Below are positions 20,498 to 32,220 of a DNA stretch of 64,000 nt, piece by piece. Within the stretch, counting starts at the first letter, position 1. Each line of letters opens with the position of its first letter. The DNA lies in assembly GCA_016868255.1 (NCBI GenBank), contig VGHN01000002.1, forward strand, positions 87,992 through 151,991, written 5' to 3'. This stretch comes from Betaproteobacteria bacterium. Lineage in GTDB: Bacteria > Pseudomonadota > Gammaproteobacteria > Burkholderiales > Burkholderiaceae_A. A program made the translations under genes and the position numbers. Under the pieces are notes generated by a model. It had not been told where the DNA came from, did not search any database, and saw only the letters and a list, made by a program, of their open reading frames with translations.

Positions 20498-22557
20498 GCG
20501 GCCTCGAGAAGTCCGCTGTGTCGAAGCAGGGGTTCGATGGAGGGGGCCCGTCCACGGAAAGCGATGAAGTTCTCGATCGCAGTGCGCGAGCCGCCGCGGG
20601 AGAGGATCTCGTCGAGGAAGCGGCTTCCTACTTGGGAATAGCCGCTCGCGCCCGCCTCTTCAAAGGCCGCGTATGCGTCGGCCGAGAGAACCTCGGCCCA
20701 CTTGTAACTGTAATAACCGGCCGCATAACCGCCCGCAAAAATATGGCCAAAGCTCTGTGCAAAACGATTGAAACTCGGAGGGCGAATCACAGCGATCTCG
20801 CTACGAACTTCCTCGAGAATTGCGGCGATTTGCTTGCCGATCGATTCCGCAGTCTGGCCGACGCCATTGATTTCGTGGTGAATGCGGATATCGAAGAGGG
20901 CAAACTCGATCTGTCGCAGCGTGAAAAGACCGCTTTGGAAATTCTTGGCAGCGGTCATCTTGTCGAAGAGAGGACGTGGCAGTGGCTGGCCAGTCTTGAT
21001 GTGAGAAGTCATTCCAGTGAGGGTTTCCCACTCCCAGCAGAAGTTCTCCATGAACTGGCTGGGCAGCTCAACGGCATCCCACTCCACGCCGTTAATCCCA
21101 GAGACCTCTAACTCATCAACGCGTGTCAACAAGTGATGAAGGCCGTGGCCAAACTCGTGGAAGAGTGTAATGACATCGTCGTGTGTGAGGGTGGTGGGGC
21201 CGTCGACTGGCGGGGCAAAGTTGCAGGTGAGTAGGGCGACCGGCGTCTGGATGCTCCCCCCGATGCGGCGGCGGCCCCGGCTGTCGTCCATCCAGGCGCC
21301 ACCGCGCTTGGTCGAGCGCGCGTAGAGATCGAGGTAGAGGTGGCCGATGGTTTTCTCTTGAGAGACCACGGCGAAGGCCTGCACGTCGGCGTGCCAAGCG
21401 GGAGAGGGAGATTGAAGTGGCATGGGCCGAATGTCGACACCAAAGAGACGTTTCACAACACCGAAGAGACCCTTGAGAACATTCGGCAGCGGGAAATACT
21501 CTCGCACCTCGTCCTCGGAGAAGTGGTAGCGGCGTTGCCTGAGTTGCTCGCTCGCAAAGGCGATGTCCCAGGCCTCTAGTGAGTCGATGCCAAGCTCCGT
21601 CTTGGCAAAGATCTGGAGATCTGCCAGGTCCCGCTCCGCACTCGTCCGTGCTTTGGCGGCCAAGTCTCGAAGGAATGCCGCCACCGCCTGGGGTGTGTCG
21701 GCCATCTTGGAGGCCAGTGAACGCTCGGCCGCGGAAGAAAAACCCAACAGGCGGGCCTGCTGCTGCCGCAGTTGAAGGATCTCACCCATCACCGCAGTGT
21801 TGTCGTGACTGGGGCCCTCTTCAGCGATCTCTGAGGCACGGGAGGCGTTCTTTCGGTAGATGGCTTCACGGAGTGGGCGGTTCTTTGCGAACTGCAACAC
21901 AGGAAGAAGACTTGGCTGTTGAAGTGTGAAAACCCATCCGGGCAGTGACCGTGACTCCGCCTGCGCCTTTGCGGCTGCGATGGCATGTTGGGGAAGTCCG
22001 TCAAGCTCGGACTCGACGGTAATGTGGACAATGCTCGCATTGGTGCTGTCGAGCAGGTTTTCCGAAAACCGCTGGGAGAGTTGTGCAAGCGCGGCCGACC
22101 ACTCTGCAAATTGTTTTTGCTGGTCTGCGGGCAATTCCGCGCCCCCGAGTCGAAAGTCTCTGAGGCTGTGTGCGATGGCCTGCTCTCGGGCTGGATTCCC
22201 CCGCACATCGGCGGCGGACTCAAGTTGCTTGACCTTCGCGTAGAGCCGCTCGTCCTGAGAGATCAGCGACCAGAGCGCGGTGACGGATTCCAAGCGACTG
22301 TTGGTCAGCTCGCGCCACTCGGGGCTGTCCATCACGCCACCCATGTGATGAACGGCCGACCAAGCTCGGCTCAGGCGCTCGGTGGCATTTCCCAGGGGTT
22401 CCATGACGGCTGCCCAGTTTGCGGGCGCCTCTGGCCGGACAACCTGCTCGAGGGCATCCTTGGTCTGTTCAATGAGTCGGTCAATCTCTGGGCCCAGTGC
22501 CTCGGCCTTGAGCAGGTCATAGCGGGGCAACCCTTCGCGTGCCAGAAGTTCGTTCAT
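20494..22557 (-). CDS. prlC: Oligopeptidase A (M3 family metallopeptidase)
   Basis: [11 protein letters not shown] zinc motif; [32 protein letters not shown]. Confidence 0.96.
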   Translation of the reverse strand: MNELLAREGLPRYDLLKAEALGPEIDRLIEQTKDALEQVVRPEAPANWAAVMEPLGNATERLSRAWSAVHHMGGVMDSPEWRELTNSRLESVTALWSLISQDERLYAKVKQLESAADVRGNPAREQAIAHSLRDFRLGGAELPADQQKQFAEWSAALAQLSQRFSENLLDSTNASIVHITVESELDGLPQHAIAAAKAQAESRSLPGWVFTLQQPSLLPVLQFAKNRPLREAIYRKNASRASEIAEEGPSHDNTAVMGEILQLRQQQARLLGFSSAAERSLASKMADTPQAVAAFLRDLAAKARTSAERDLADLQIFAKTELGIDSLEAWDIAFASEQLRQRRYHFSEDEVREYFPLPNVLKGLFGVVKRLFGVDIRPMPLQSPSPAWHADVQAFAVVSQEKTIGHLYLDLYARSTKRGGAWMDDSRGRRRIGGSIQTPVALLTCNFAPPVDGPTTLTHDDVITLFHEFGHGLHHLLTRVDELEVSGINGVEWDAVELPSQFMENFCWEWETLTGMTSHIKTGQPLPRPLFDKMTAAKNFQSGLFTLRQIEFALFDIRIHHEINGVGQTAESIGKQIAAILEEVRSEIAVIRPPSFNRFAQSFGHIFAGGYAAGYYSYKWAEVLSADAYAAFEEAGASGYSQVGSRFLDEILSRGGSRTAIENFIAFRGRAPSIEPLLRHSGLLEAA

Positions 22558-23408
22558 CTCAGTTTCCTCTCTGCAGATTCCATGGTGTTGACCAGCAGCA
22601 TGGCGATGGTCATTGGCCCAACCCCGCCAGGGACGGGGCTCACGGCAGCGGCCACCTGGGCCACGCCATCGGTGTCTACGTCTCCCACCAGTCGACCATC
22701 GGCGAGTCGATTAATTCCAACATCAATGACGATGGCACCCGGCTTGACCATCTCGGCTGTGATCATCTGCGGGCGTCCCACAGCGGCAATTAGGATGTCA
22801 GCGCGTCGAGTATGGGCGCCCAGGTCTCGGGTCTTGCTGTTGCAGAGCGTCACGGTGGCGCCGGCCCGAAGAAGGAGCATGGCCATGGGCTTTCCAACGA
22901 TATTGCTCGCACCCACCACCACAGCCTCGGCGCCTCGAAGGCTGGCACCCATGTGCTCGAGCATCTTCATGACGCCATAGGGGGTGCAAGGGCGAAAGAC
23001 AGGCGCGCCGGTCATTAGGGCGCCGGCATTTTCGATGTGAAAACCGTCGACATCCTTCTCGGCCGAGATGGCCTCGATCACTCTCTGATCGTCGATCTGA
23101 TCCGGCAATGGGAGCTGGACCAGTATTCCATCGATGGCCGGGTCGGCGTTGAGACGGTCAACGACGGAGAGAAGCTCTGCCTCACTGCATTCTTGGGGAA
23201 GGGCGATGAGCTCGGAATGAAAGCCAGCGGCCTCGCATGCCTTGACCTTATTGCGCACGTAGACGGCCGAGGCGGGGTTGTTGCCCACTACAACGACGGT
23301 CAACCCCGGTGGACGGCCCATGCGATCAGAGAAGCGGGACGCACGGGTGGAAATCTCGCTGCGGATGCTTGCAGCGAGAGCGGTGCCATCGATTTTTTGA
23401 GCGCTCAT
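22554..23408 (-). CDS. folD: Bifunctional methylenetetrahydrofolate dehydrogenase/cyclohydrolase FolD
   Basis: [56 protein letters not shown]. Confidence 0.97.
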   Translation of the reverse strand: MSAQKIDGTALAASIRSEISTRASRFSDRMGRPPGLTVVVVGNNPASAVYVRNKVKACEAAGFHSELIALPQECSEAELLSVVDRLNADPAIDGILVQLPLPDQIDDQRVIEAISAEKDVDGFHIENAGALMTGAPVFRPCTPYGVMKMLEHMGASLRGAEAVVVGASNIVGKPMAMLLLRAGATVTLCNSKTRDLGAHTRRADILIAAVGRPQMITAEMVKPGAIVIDVGINRLADGRLVGDVDTDGVAQVAAAVSPVPGGVGPMTIAMLLVNTMESAERKLR

Positions 23409-23499
23409 GATGCGGTTGATCCTAGCATGAGGCCCCAAGCGCTCTGGGCGGTTGGACAAAGGGACTTCTATCGACTAGACTGCCCGTTTTGCCGGCCAA

Positions 23500-23575
<76 letters not shown>

Positions 23576-23614
23576 AAATCGGTAGAAAAGTTCGTGTAGT
23601 TTGTTTTAAGTCCT

Positions 23615-23690
23615 GTCCCCTTCGTCTAGAGGCCTAGGACATCACCCTTTCACGGTGAGTACAGGGGTTCGAATCCCCTAGGGGACGCCA
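23615..23690 (+). tRNA. tRNA-Glu(TTC)
   Basis: 76 nt; acceptor GTCCCCT/AGGGGAC, anticodon loop CTTTCAC, GGTTCGAATCC T-arm, encoded CCA. Confidence 0.96.
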
Positions 23691-23715
23691 TCTCTTCTTT
23701 GCCAATCCGTCTCCC

Positions 23716-24273
23716 ATGCCCATGGCTGCATCACACAAGCGACTTGTTCGGATGATGTTGGGGGGATGCCTTCTGGCAGCGCTCAATGGATGCAGCACCA
23801 TGAGTCCAAGAGATGCGCTCGCAACGCTCGACCCACGCAACCCACTCTATGACACCGAAGACTGTCGGCAGGCGCGTCGGATTGCAGAGCGCTTCGAGGG
23901 TCGGGATCTCGCCCGAGGCGGCGCCGGAGTTGCGGCCGGCGTGGTGGTCGGTGTGGTGGCGGCGCCCATCGTGGGTGCCATTGAGGCCGATGCGGTGGCC
24001 AAAAAAGAAGCGGTGATTTCTCGGCTTAAGCAGGCCTGTGAGGGCCCAATCATTATCGATTCTCGCGACCCGAACAGAAAGCCCAGATTGCCGGAGAGGC
24101 AGCGCCAGTCCCTGGAAGACGCCCGCCAACGCGATGCCGAACGCGACCTTCAAGAGAGCCGAGGGCTGCCGATCGAGGAGCGTCTGCGCCGACTCGAGGC
24201 ACTGCGCACCCAAGGATTAATCAGCCAGGCGGAGTTCGAGGGCCGACGCCGACAAATCCTCAGCGGCCTATGA
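23716..24273 (+). CDS. Putative lipoprotein with glycine-rich hydrophobic segment and SHOCT-like C-terminus
   Basis: lipobox-like LLAALNGC; GGAGVAAGVVVGVVAAPIVGA; C-terminal RLRRLEALRTQGLISQAEFEGRRRQIL. Confidence 0.7.
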   Translation: MPMAASHKRLVRMMLGGCLLAALNGCSTMSPRDALATLDPRNPLYDTEDCRQARRIAERFEGRDLARGGAGVAAGVVVGVVAAPIVGAIEADAVAKKEAVISRLKQACEGPIIIDSRDPNRKPRLPERQRQSLEDARQRDAERDLQESRGLPIEERLRRLEALRTQGLISQAEFEGRRRQILSGL

Positions 24274-24286
24274 GGCTGGGGAGTGT

Positions 24287-25939
24287 CTAGAGGGATTCGC
24301 TGGCGAAGTCGGCCAGGCGCGATCGCTCGCCACGTTGTAAGGTCACGTGACCACCATGCCCCCATCCCTTGAACCGGTCGACCACATAGCTCAGCCCAGA
24401 CGAGCCCTCGGTCAGGTAGGGAGAATCGATCTGGGCAATATTCCCCATGCAGACCACCTTGGTGCCTGGGCCCGCTCGCGTAATTAACGCCTTCATCTGC
24501 TTGGGCGTGAGGTTCTGTGCCTCATCGATGATTAAAAACTTGCTGATGAAGGTGCGTCCGCGCATAAAGTTCATCGACTTCACCTTGATGCGGCTTCGAA
24601 TCAAGTCTGAGGCAGCCGCACGCCCCCAGTCGCCGCCCGACTCCATGCCTCGATTGAGCACCTCGAGGTTGTCCTCGAGCGCCCCCATCCAAGGCTGCAT
24701 CTTCTCCTCTTCCGTTCCAGGAAGGAACCCAATGTCGTCGCCAATGGGCACCGTGGCCCTGGTAACGATGATCTCGTTGTAGATCTTGCTCTCGAGGGTC
24801 TGGGCCAGGCCCGCTGCCAAAGCCAATAGGGTTTTGCCTGTGCCAGCCTGACCCAGTATCGAGACGAAATCAATCTCGGGGTTCATGAGGAGGCTGAGCG
24901 CGAAGTTCTGTTCGCGATTGCGGGCGGTGATGCCCCAGACGGCATTCTTGGCGTGGGTGAAGTCCCTGAGAACGCGGAGCACTGCGGTTCGGCCACGAAC
25001 CTCTTGCACCGTGGCATAGAGAGGCTTGGGGCCCTCATCGAAGACAAATTGGTTGATGTGAAAGGCTGCGCAGAGCGGGCCGGTGACTCGGTAGTAGCTC
25101 AGTCCCCCTTGCTGCCAAGATCCCATGTTTTTGCCATGGGACTCCCAGAAATCGGTCGGCAGGGCGAGGCTGCCGGTATAGAGAAGGTCCGCGTCATCGA
25201 TGACCTGGTCGTTGAAATAGTCCTCGGCGGCCAACCCCAGGGCGTGGGCCTTGATCCGGATATTGATGTCCTTCGAGACCAGCACAACCTCTCGCTCAGG
25301 AAACCGAGTGCGAAGGGCTCGCACCACCGAGAGAATCTGGTTGTCGGCTTTCCCCTCTGTAAGCCCAACAACTGGCCCCACCTGAAAGCCCTCGGTCTGA
25401 AAAAACAGCTTGCCCGTGGCGTCGGAATGGCCGATTGAGCTCAGCGGGAGACCCTCATCGAGTCTTGGTCGACGATCATCGGGTAGCGCCTCAATCAGCG
25501 CGTCGAGGCTGCGGGAGACTTGTCGGACATTGCGCGCGACCTCCGAGAGCCCCTTCTTGTGGCCATCGAGCTCCTCGAGAGTGGTCATGGGCAGGTAGAC
25601 GTCGTGCTCTTCAAAGCGAAATAGGCTGCTGGGGTCGTGCATAAGCACGTTCGTATCGAGTACGAAAATCTTTGCCACCCCGCTGGCGCGTCGGGCCGAT
25701 CGAGCAGCGCCCACTTGGGGCTTGCGAATGGCGACGACGCGCTCATCTCGGCCCGGTGCTTTGGTTGCGTCCGCGACTCGGTCGGGCATTCGGGCGCTGA
25801 AATTGCCGGGCTCGACCACTGAATCGTCGTCGAGGGCGCTACTGCGCCGGCGACTTGCCGGCAAGGTTGCCTTGGCAAGGATCGAATCGTCCTTCTTGAG
25901 CAAGGTGGCGGGCTTGGTAGGGGCCTTCGGTAGGGGCAT
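24287..25939 (-). CDS. PIN domain-PhoH family ATPase
   Basis: N-terminal PIN (FVLDTNVLMHDPSSLFRFEEHDVYLPMTTLEELDGHKKG) and PhoH domain (GQAGTGKTLLALAAGL, FLIIDEAQNLTPKQMKALITRAGPGTKVVCMGN). Confidence 0.93.
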   Translation of the reverse strand: MPLPKAPTKPATLLKKDDSILAKATLPASRRRSSALDDDSVVEPGNFSARMPDRVADATKAPGRDERVVAIRKPQVGAARSARRASGVAKIFVLDTNVLMHDPSSLFRFEEHDVYLPMTTLEELDGHKKGLSEVARNVRQVSRSLDALIEALPDDRRPRLDEGLPLSSIGHSDATGKLFFQTEGFQVGPVVGLTEGKADNQILSVVRALRTRFPEREVVLVSKDINIRIKAHALGLAAEDYFNDQVIDDADLLYTGSLALPTDFWESHGKNMGSWQQGGLSYYRVTGPLCAAFHINQFVFDEGPKPLYATVQEVRGRTAVLRVLRDFTHAKNAVWGITARNREQNFALSLLMNPEIDFVSILGQAGTGKTLLALAAGLAQTLESKIYNEIIVTRATVPIGDDIGFLPGTEEEKMQPWMGALEDNLEVLNRGMESGGDWGRAAASDLIRSRIKVKSMNFMRGRTFISKFLIIDEAQNLTPKQMKALITRAGPGTKVVCMGNIAQIDSPYLTEGSSGLSYVVDRFKGWGHGGHVTLQRGERSRLADFASESL

Positions 25940-25993
25940 TCGAGCGTCTTCTTTCTTGGAATTATTGGATGAGAACTGGCCGCAATCTGGTGC

Positions 25994-26467
25994 TTACGGC
26001 AGCGACCGAGCGGCCTCTAAAGCCTCCTGTGCGTGGCCATTGACCGAGACCCCTCGCCAGACCCTGCGAAGGATTCCTGCTCGGTCAAAAAGAAAACTGC
26101 TTCGTTCGATTCCCTGAACGGTCTTGCCATACATATTCTTTTCCTTGATCACCCCAAATCGGTTGCAGAGCGCGCTTTGGGTGTCTGCCACGAGTGTCAC
26201 GCTGAGCGTGTATTTATCGATGAACCGCTGGTGTGAGGAGAGGCCATCTCGGCTGACACCCACGACTTGGGTGTCTGCGAGGAGAAACTCACCATGAAGG
26301 CGGCTGAAGTCTTGGCTTTCAATGGTGCAGCCGGGCGTGTCGTCCTTTGGATAGAAGTACACCAGGAGCTGGTGGCCCTTGTAATGATTCAGAGAGATCG
26401 CTCCAAGGTCGGTCTGGACCTCTAGATTGGGGAGTGAATCCCCGATGGCGATGGTTTGAACGGTCAT
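25994..26467 (-). CDS. bcp: Thioredoxin-dependent peroxiredoxin (BCP/PrxQ family)
   Basis: VYFYPKDDTPGCTIESQDF, GVSRDGLSSHQRF. Confidence 0.93.
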   Translation of the reverse strand: MTVQTIAIGDSLPNLEVQTDLGAISLNHYKGHQLLVYFYPKDDTPGCTIESQDFSRLHGEFLLADTQVVGVSRDGLSSHQRFIDKYTLSVTLVADTQSALCNRFGVIKEKNMYGKTVQGIERSSFLFDRAGILRRVWRGVSVNGHAQEALEAARSLP

Positions 26468-26919
26468 TCGGACAGGCTCCTTTCTGCGAGTTGAGGCGGG
26501 GATCTCTGGGAATCGCTGGGGTTGGACTCGATGATCAGTGCGGCAAGCACCCGTCTTCCTTCGGCTGCCAGCAGATTGAACGTCCGGCAGGCGGCAGGGG
26601 TGTCCATGCACTCCACGCCGATCGGCGCTTCGCCGGCGGGTCCTCGCGACATTAGGCAGGAGAGGACTTTGGGTGGGGGAAACCGTTGCTTCTGCCCCGT
26701 CCCGAGCAGAAGGAGTTCAACATCTTGGCCTCGAAGGGCCGAGAGGGCGCCGTTATCAAGGTCTTCGAAGGATCGAACGGGCCATTCGGCAGGTGCTTTG
26801 AAGGGGGAGACGACAGTTGAGCCGAGGATTCTCGACCCATTGATTTCCACGAAGCCAGGTCCATGGGCAGTGATGGTGAACTGGCTGGCAGGAAGGTCCG
26901 GCTGCAGTTTTGAAGGCAT
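26464..26919 (-). CDS. Mth938/DUF498-domain protein
   Basis: LLLLGTGQKQRFPPPKVLSCLMSRGPAGEAPIGVECMDTPAACRTFNLLAAEGRRVLAALI. Confidence 0.82.
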   Translation of the reverse strand: MPSKLQPDLPASQFTITAHGPGFVEINGSRILGSTVVSPFKAPAEWPVRSFEDLDNGALSALRGQDVELLLLGTGQKQRFPPPKVLSCLMSRGPAGEAPIGVECMDTPAACRTFNLLAAEGRRVLAALIIESNPSDSQRSPPQLAERSLSE

Positions 26920-26997
26920 TGGGGATGAGACTAGCAGAGTTTCTTTAAGTTTTCGCCCACGCCGACACAGGTTACAGTTAGCACTTCTCCCAATTCC

Positions 26998-28242
26998 ATG
27001 AAGCCCTTTCCCAGAATCCAACGACTGCCCCCCTACGTCTTCAACATCACGGGGGAGCTAAAAATGTCCGAACGCCGGCGTGGCGAGGACATTGTCGACA
27101 TGAGCATGGGCAATCCGGATGGTGCGACCCCTCCCCACATCGTGGAGAAGCTCGTGGAGGCGGCGCAAAAAGACCACACCCACGGTTATTCAGTCTCAAA
27201 GGGCATCCCCCGCCTGCGCAAGGCCATCGCCACTTGGTACCAGAGGCGGTATCAAGTGGACCTCGATCCAGACCACGAGGCCATTGTCACTATTGGGTCT
27301 AAAGAAGGTCTGGCGCATCTAATGCTGGCAACGCTCGACCGTGGCGATACCGTGCTGGTTCCCAACCCCTCTTATCCCATCCACATTTACGGGGCGATCA
27401 TTGCGGGCGCCGATATCCGCTCTGTCCGCATGACGAGCAACGTCGACTTCTTCGAGGAGCTCGAGCGGGCCATTCGTGAGTCCATCCCGAAGCCCAAGAT
27501 GATGATTCTGGGGTTTCCAAGCAACCCCACCGCGCAGTGCGTTGACCTCTCGTTCTTCGAGCGCGTGGTGGCCCTGGCCAAAGAGCACGACATTTTGGTG
27601 GTCCATGACTTGGCCTATGCAGACATCTGTTTCGATGGCTACGAGGCGCCCTCGATCATGCAGGTGCCGGGTGCGCGCGATGTTGCGGTTGAATTCTTCA
27701 CACTGAGCAAGTCATACAACATGGCCGGCTGGCGGGTCGGCTTCATGGTGGGCAATCGCGAATTGGTCTCGGCCCTGGCTCGAATCAAGAGCTACCACGA
27801 CTATGGCACCTTCACCCCGATTCAGGTCGCTTCCGTGATTGCGTTGGAGGGGCCTCAGGATTGCGTGGAAGAGGTTCGCCGAAAGTACCAGGCCCGACGC
27901 GATGTCTTGGCCCGGGGCCTGATCGATGCCGGTTGGCCGGTTGAGATTCCCAAGGCATCGATGTACATCTGGGCGAAGATCCCGGAGGCTTACCAGGCCA
28001 TGGGCTCGCTCGAGTTCGCCAAGAAGCTGCTTCTCGAGGCCAAGGTCGCGGTATCACCCGGGGTTGGATTTGGTGACTACGGAGACACCCACGTTCGCTT
28101 CGCGCTCATTGAGAATGAGCATCGAATTCGTCAGGCCGTGCGAGGCATCAAGGAAATGTTCCGTCGCGACGGGCTGATACGAATGCCTCAGGATTCGTCG
28201 GCCGATCTGGCGGCCTCGGTGGGTGACGGCAATGGCCGCTAA
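26998..28242 (+). CDS. alaC: Alanine transaminase AlaC-like aminotransferase
   Basis: [47 protein letters not shown]; precedes hom-thrC. Confidence 0.9.
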   Translation: MKPFPRIQRLPPYVFNITGELKMSERRRGEDIVDMSMGNPDGATPPHIVEKLVEAAQKDHTHGYSVSKGIPRLRKAIATWYQRRYQVDLDPDHEAIVTIGSKEGLAHLMLATLDRGDTVLVPNPSYPIHIYGAIIAGADIRSVRMTSNVDFFEELERAIRESIPKPKMMILGFPSNPTAQCVDLSFFERVVALAKEHDILVVHDLAYADICFDGYEAPSIMQVPGARDVAVEFFTLSKSYNMAGWRVGFMVGNRELVSALARIKSYHDYGTFTPIQVASVIALEGPQDCVEEVRRKYQARRDVLARGLIDAGWPVEIPKASMYIWAKIPEAYQAMGSLEFAKKLLLEAKVAVSPGVGFGDYGDTHVRFALIENEHRIRQAVRGIKEMFRRDGLIRMPQDSSADLAASVGDGNGR

Positions 28243-29566
28243 GCCTCTCAATCAAAGCGCCGCACTTCGAGTGGGCCTGGCCGGTCTTGGCACCGTTGGG
28301 GGTGGGGTGATGTCTGTGCTCTCTCGCAACGCCGAGGAGATCGGCCGCCGCGCCGGCCGCCCGATCCAGATTGTCGCTGTGGCCGATCTTGATTCTGCAA
28401 AGCGAAAAGAAGCGCAGTCCAATGGTGTTGCTGCTTTCGAGAATGCCCTCGAGATGTTGGAGAAGGCCGAGCTCGATGTCCTTATCGAATTAATTGGTGG
28501 CTACGGATTCGCCAAGGACTTGGTTTTGGCAGCGGTGGGCCGTGGACTCAACGTGGTCACGGCGAACAAGGCTTTGCTTGCCGTGCACGGCAATGAGATT
28601 TTTGCCAAGGCCGAAGCAAAAGGTGCCACCGTGGCATTCGAGGCGGCGGTGGCCGGTGGAATCCCCATTATCAAGGCCCTTCGAGAGGGCCTGGTTGCCA
28701 ATCAAATCCTCTCGGTGGCCGGAATTATCAACGGCACCACCAACTTTATTCTCAGCGAAATGCGCGAGAAGGGCCTGTCCTTCGCGGAGGTTCTTGCGGA
28801 GGCACAGCGTCTTGGTTATGCCGAGGCCGATCCCACCTTTGACGTAGAGGGTGTGGATGCAGCCCATAAGATCACGCTGCTCTCGGCCATGGCCTTCGGC
28901 ATGTCGGTGCGTTTTGAGCAGGCCCACATCGAGGGCATCTCAAGGCTCGACTCCCAGGACATCGCCTATGCCGATCGACTCGGCTATCGAATCAAGCTCC
29001 TCGGTATCACGCGCCGCCGTCCTCAGGGAATTGAGTTGCGTGTCCATCCCACACTGATCCCCGCCAAGCGACTCATCGCCAATGTGGAAGGTGCGATGAA
29101 CGCGGTGGTGGTTCGCGGCGATGCGGTCGGAGAAACGCTTTATTACGGCAAGGGCGCGGGCGCGGAGCCCACGGCCAGCGCCGTGATCGCCGATCTTGTT
29201 GACCTGGCCCGCTCGGCGGATGTGCCAGCCAGTTCGCGCGTTCCGCATCTGGGTTTTCAGCCCAAGCATCGCGAGGAGCTCCAGGTTCTGCCGATCGACT
29301 CGATTGAGTCGGGCTACTACCTTCGTCTGCGCGTCTCGGATGAGTCCGGCGTGCTGGCCGACATTACGAAGGTGCTCGCCGATTCCAAGATTTCTATCGA
29401 TGCGTTCTTTCAACGCGAGGCCGATGACGGCCAGAAACAGACCGATGTCATCTTGCTCACGCACACCTGCAAAGAGTCTCAGATTCTCTCGGCCTTGAAG
29501 ACCATCTCTTCGCTCAAGACAGTCCTCGCGGCACCAGTGATGTTGCGGGTTGAGAGTTTTGAATAA
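28232..29566 (+). CDS. hom: Homoserine dehydrogenase with ACT domain (ORF track opens at 28223)
   Basis: [45 protein letters not shown]-terminal ACT. Confidence 0.97.
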   Translation: MAAKPLNQSAALRVGLAGLGTVGGGVMSVLSRNAEEIGRRAGRPIQIVAVADLDSAKRKEAQSNGVAAFENALEMLEKAELDVLIELIGGYGFAKDLVLAAVGRGLNVVTANKALLAVHGNEIFAKAEAKGATVAFEAAVAGGIPIIKALREGLVANQILSVAGIINGTTNFILSEMREKGLSFAEVLAEAQRLGYAEADPTFDVEGVDAAHKITLLSAMAFGMSVRFEQAHIEGISRLDSQDIAYADRLGYRIKLLGITRRRPQGIELRVHPTLIPAKRLIANVEGAMNAVVVRGDAVGETLYYGKGAGAEPTASAVIADLVDLARSADVPASSRVPHLGFQPKHREELQVLPIDSIESGYYLRLRVSDESGVLADITKVLADSKISIDAFFQREADDGQKQTDVILLTHTCKESQILSALKTISSLKTVLAAPVMLRVESFE

Positions 29567-31014
29567 TGCCGCTTAAATATCGGTCGACCCGCTCTACCCA
29601 GGGGTTGGGCAGTTTTCAAGACATTCTTCTCGAGGGGCTGGCTCCAGATGGCGGCCTCGCGGTTCCAGAGCAGATTCCTTTGGTGCCCCCGCAGACCATC
29701 GAGTCCTGGCTTGAGAAGGGCTATGCGGGCCTTGCGTGTTCGGTTCTTTCTTGCTTTGCCGACGATATTCCCACCGAGGACCTAGATCGATTGACTCGCT
29801 CGGCTTATCAGGCCGAGAAGTTTGGTGGCCACACGGAGATCGCTCCGCTTCGCCACCTTGGCGAGGAGGGCCAGACCAACATCGCCTTGCTCGAGCTATC
29901 GAATGGGCCCACCCTGGCATTCAAAGACATGGCCATGCAGATGCTTGGGGAGTTGTTTGAGTATGTCTTGTCGAAAGAGGGCTCCCGACTCAATATTCTT
30001 GGGGCCACCTCGGGAGACACGGGAAGTGCTGCCGAGTACGCCATGCGGGGTCGGTCTCGTGTTGCGGTAGTGATGCTCTCGCCCGAGGGACGAATGAGTG
30101 CTTTTCAGCGTGCCCAGATGTACTCCTTGCAAGACGCCAACATTCACAACCTCTCTGTGCCGGGCAGTTTCGATGACTGCCAAGACCTCGTCAAGGCCGT
30201 CTCGGCCGATTTGCCTTTCAAGCAGCGCCATTGCATTGGGTCGGTCAACTCCATCAACTGGGCACGCATTGCATCTCAGGTGGTTTACTACTTTGCTGCC
30301 TACGGACAGGCCATGCGGCTCTATGGGCTGCGTTTTGGCGCACCCATCTCGGTTAGTGTCCCGTCTGGCAACTTTGGCAACGTCTTGTCGGGTTATGTCG
30401 CCAAGCGCATGGGCCTGCCAATCGGGCGGCTCGTGGTGGCCACCAACGAGAACAATGTTCTCGATGAATTCTTCAAGACCGGACGCTATCGACCCCGAAG
30501 CAGTGCCGCGACCCATATCACTTCGAGCCCTTCCATGGACATTTCGAAGGCATCCAATTTCGAGCGCTATGTCTTTGACGTTCTTGGATGCGATGCGGAG
30601 CGGCTTGCCCGACTCTGGGAGGAGTTGCGTGCAAATGGTGAGTTCGATCTCTCCGATGCAGCGACGCAGTCGGCCATTGCGCAATCGGGCCTGGTTTCGG
30701 GAGCCAGTCACCATGCGGCAAGGCTGGAGACGATTCGGGACTGCCACCAGCGGTACCAGCGCGTTATCGACCCGCATACAGCCGATGGCCTCTATGTCGC
30801 GCGTCGGTACCTGGAGCGGGGCGTGCCGATGATTTGCCTCGAGACAGCGCTGCCCTCCAAGTTTGAAGAGACCATCGTTGAGGCGCTTGGTCATGGCATT
30901 GCGCGTCCCGTCGGTCTTGAGTCGATTGAATCATTGCCTCAGCGGGTGAAGCCGATTCAGAACGACGTCGAGCTGCTCAAGCGCTACATTGCTGAGAACA
31001 CCCCCAACGCCTAG
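29566..31014 (+). CDS. thrC: Threonine synthase
   Basis: LAFKDMAMQMLGEL, GATSGDTGSAAEYAMRG, VPSGNFGNVLSGYVAKRMGLP. Confidence 0.97.
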   Translation: MPLKYRSTRSTQGLGSFQDILLEGLAPDGGLAVPEQIPLVPPQTIESWLEKGYAGLACSVLSCFADDIPTEDLDRLTRSAYQAEKFGGHTEIAPLRHLGEEGQTNIALLELSNGPTLAFKDMAMQMLGELFEYVLSKEGSRLNILGATSGDTGSAAEYAMRGRSRVAVVMLSPEGRMSAFQRAQMYSLQDANIHNLSVPGSFDDCQDLVKAVSADLPFKQRHCIGSVNSINWARIASQVVYYFAAYGQAMRLYGLRFGAPISVSVPSGNFGNVLSGYVAKRMGLPIGRLVVATNENNVLDEFFKTGRYRPRSSAATHITSSPSMDISKASNFERYVFDVLGCDAERLARLWEELRANGEFDLSDAATQSAIAQSGLVSGASHHAARLETIRDCHQRYQRVIDPHTADGLYVARRYLERGVPMICLETALPSKFEETIVEALGHGIARPVGLESIESLPQRVKPIQNDVELLKRYIAENTPNA

Positions 31015-31017
31015 CGC

Positions 31018-32211
31018 ATGAAGACGCTCGAGCAGGCGACTGAGCAACTTCTTGACCGGGCCGCGGCGCTGGTCGAGAGAGAGTCCGTCCCACTCGACGC
31101 TTTATTGGGTCGTGTCTTGGCCGATCCGATCGTCTCGGCGGTCGATGTTCCCAGTTTCGAGAACAGCCAGGTGGATGGCTATGCGTTGCGACTGAGCGAT
31201 CTCCCAGATTCAGGTGGGTTGCCGGTCTCTCAGCGAATTGCAGCGGGCGCCCCTGCAGGCCCCCTTGAGCCAAACACGGTGGCAAGGATATTCACTGGTG
31301 CGCCGGTGCCCGCGGGTGCCGATGCAGTGGCGATGCAGGAGGACTGTGAAATCGACCCCGATGGTCAAGTTCTTGTTCGCGCACCACTGAAGCAGGGGGA
31401 AAACATTCGCCCGAGGGGCGGGGACCTTCGAGCGGGACAGACTGCGCTGCCACCTGGGCGTCGACTTTCGGCAGCCGACATTGGTTTAATTGCCTCTCTG
31501 GGCCATGGTCATGCAACTGTGGTGAGAAGGCTCAGAGTGGCGGTGTTCTCGAGCGGCAATGAATTGCGCCAGCCGGGATCGCCACTCGATGCGGGTCAAA
31601 TTTATGACAGCAACCGACCGATGGTGATGTCACTCGTGAGAGGCTTGGGTGCGGAAGTGATTGACATGGGCTGCCTGCCCGATCGGCTCGACGTTACAGC
31701 AGGGGCGCTTGCCGAGGCCTCAGAGCGGGCCGACGTTATTCTGACTTGTGGTGGTGTCTCCGTTGGTGAAGAGGACCACATTAAGGCAGCGGTGCAGCAA
31801 GAGGGTGCTTTGGCGCTCTGGAAGATTGCCATCAAACCCGGCAAGCCATTCGCGTTTGGGAAAGTGGGTGGGGCCGATTTTCTTGGAATGCCGGGCAATC
31901 CCGTGTCTGCCTGGGTCACTTTCGTGTTTCTGGTGCGACCCTTCCTGCTCAAGCGCTCGGGAGTCTTGTTGGTTGACCCACGGTTCCATGTCTGCCGGGC
32001 CGCTTTCGAGCGATCTCAGCCCGACCCACGACAGGAGTTCCTTCGTGCCAGCCTCGATGCGCAGGGACAGGTCGTTCCCCATGCACGGCAGAACTCCCAG
32101 ATTCTCTCCTCGATTGCTGAATCCGAGGGGCTGGTTGAGGTCCCGATGGAGACCCCCGTGCGGCGAGGTGATTTGCTCCGCTTCTACCCATTCGGGTCAT
32201 TGCTGTCCTAG
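31018..32211 (+). CDS. moeA: Molybdopterin molybdenumtransferase MoeA
   Basis: SQVDGYALR, IFTGAPVPAGADAVAMQED, VFSSGNEL, DVILTCGGVSVGEEDH, GMPGNPVSAWVTF. Confidence 0.95.
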   Translation: MKTLEQATEQLLDRAAALVERESVPLDALLGRVLADPIVSAVDVPSFENSQVDGYALRLSDLPDSGGLPVSQRIAAGAPAGPLEPNTVARIFTGAPVPAGADAVAMQEDCEIDPDGQVLVRAPLKQGENIRPRGGDLRAGQTALPPGRRLSAADIGLIASLGHGHATVVRRLRVAVFSSGNELRQPGSPLDAGQIYDSNRPMVMSLVRGLGAEVIDMGCLPDRLDVTAGALAEASERADVILTCGGVSVGEEDHIKAAVQQEGALALWKIAIKPGKPFAFGKVGGADFLGMPGNPVSAWVTFVFLVRPFLLKRSGVLLVDPRFHVCRAAFERSQPDPRQEFLRASLDAQGQVVPHARQNSQILSSIAESEGLVEVPMETPVRRGDLLRFYPFGSLLS

Positions 32212-32220
32212 CATAGCCAT

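Noticed and set aside
29896-30894. 332-aa antisense ORF opposite thrC
   Set aside because: Mirror ORF within thrC; no family signature.
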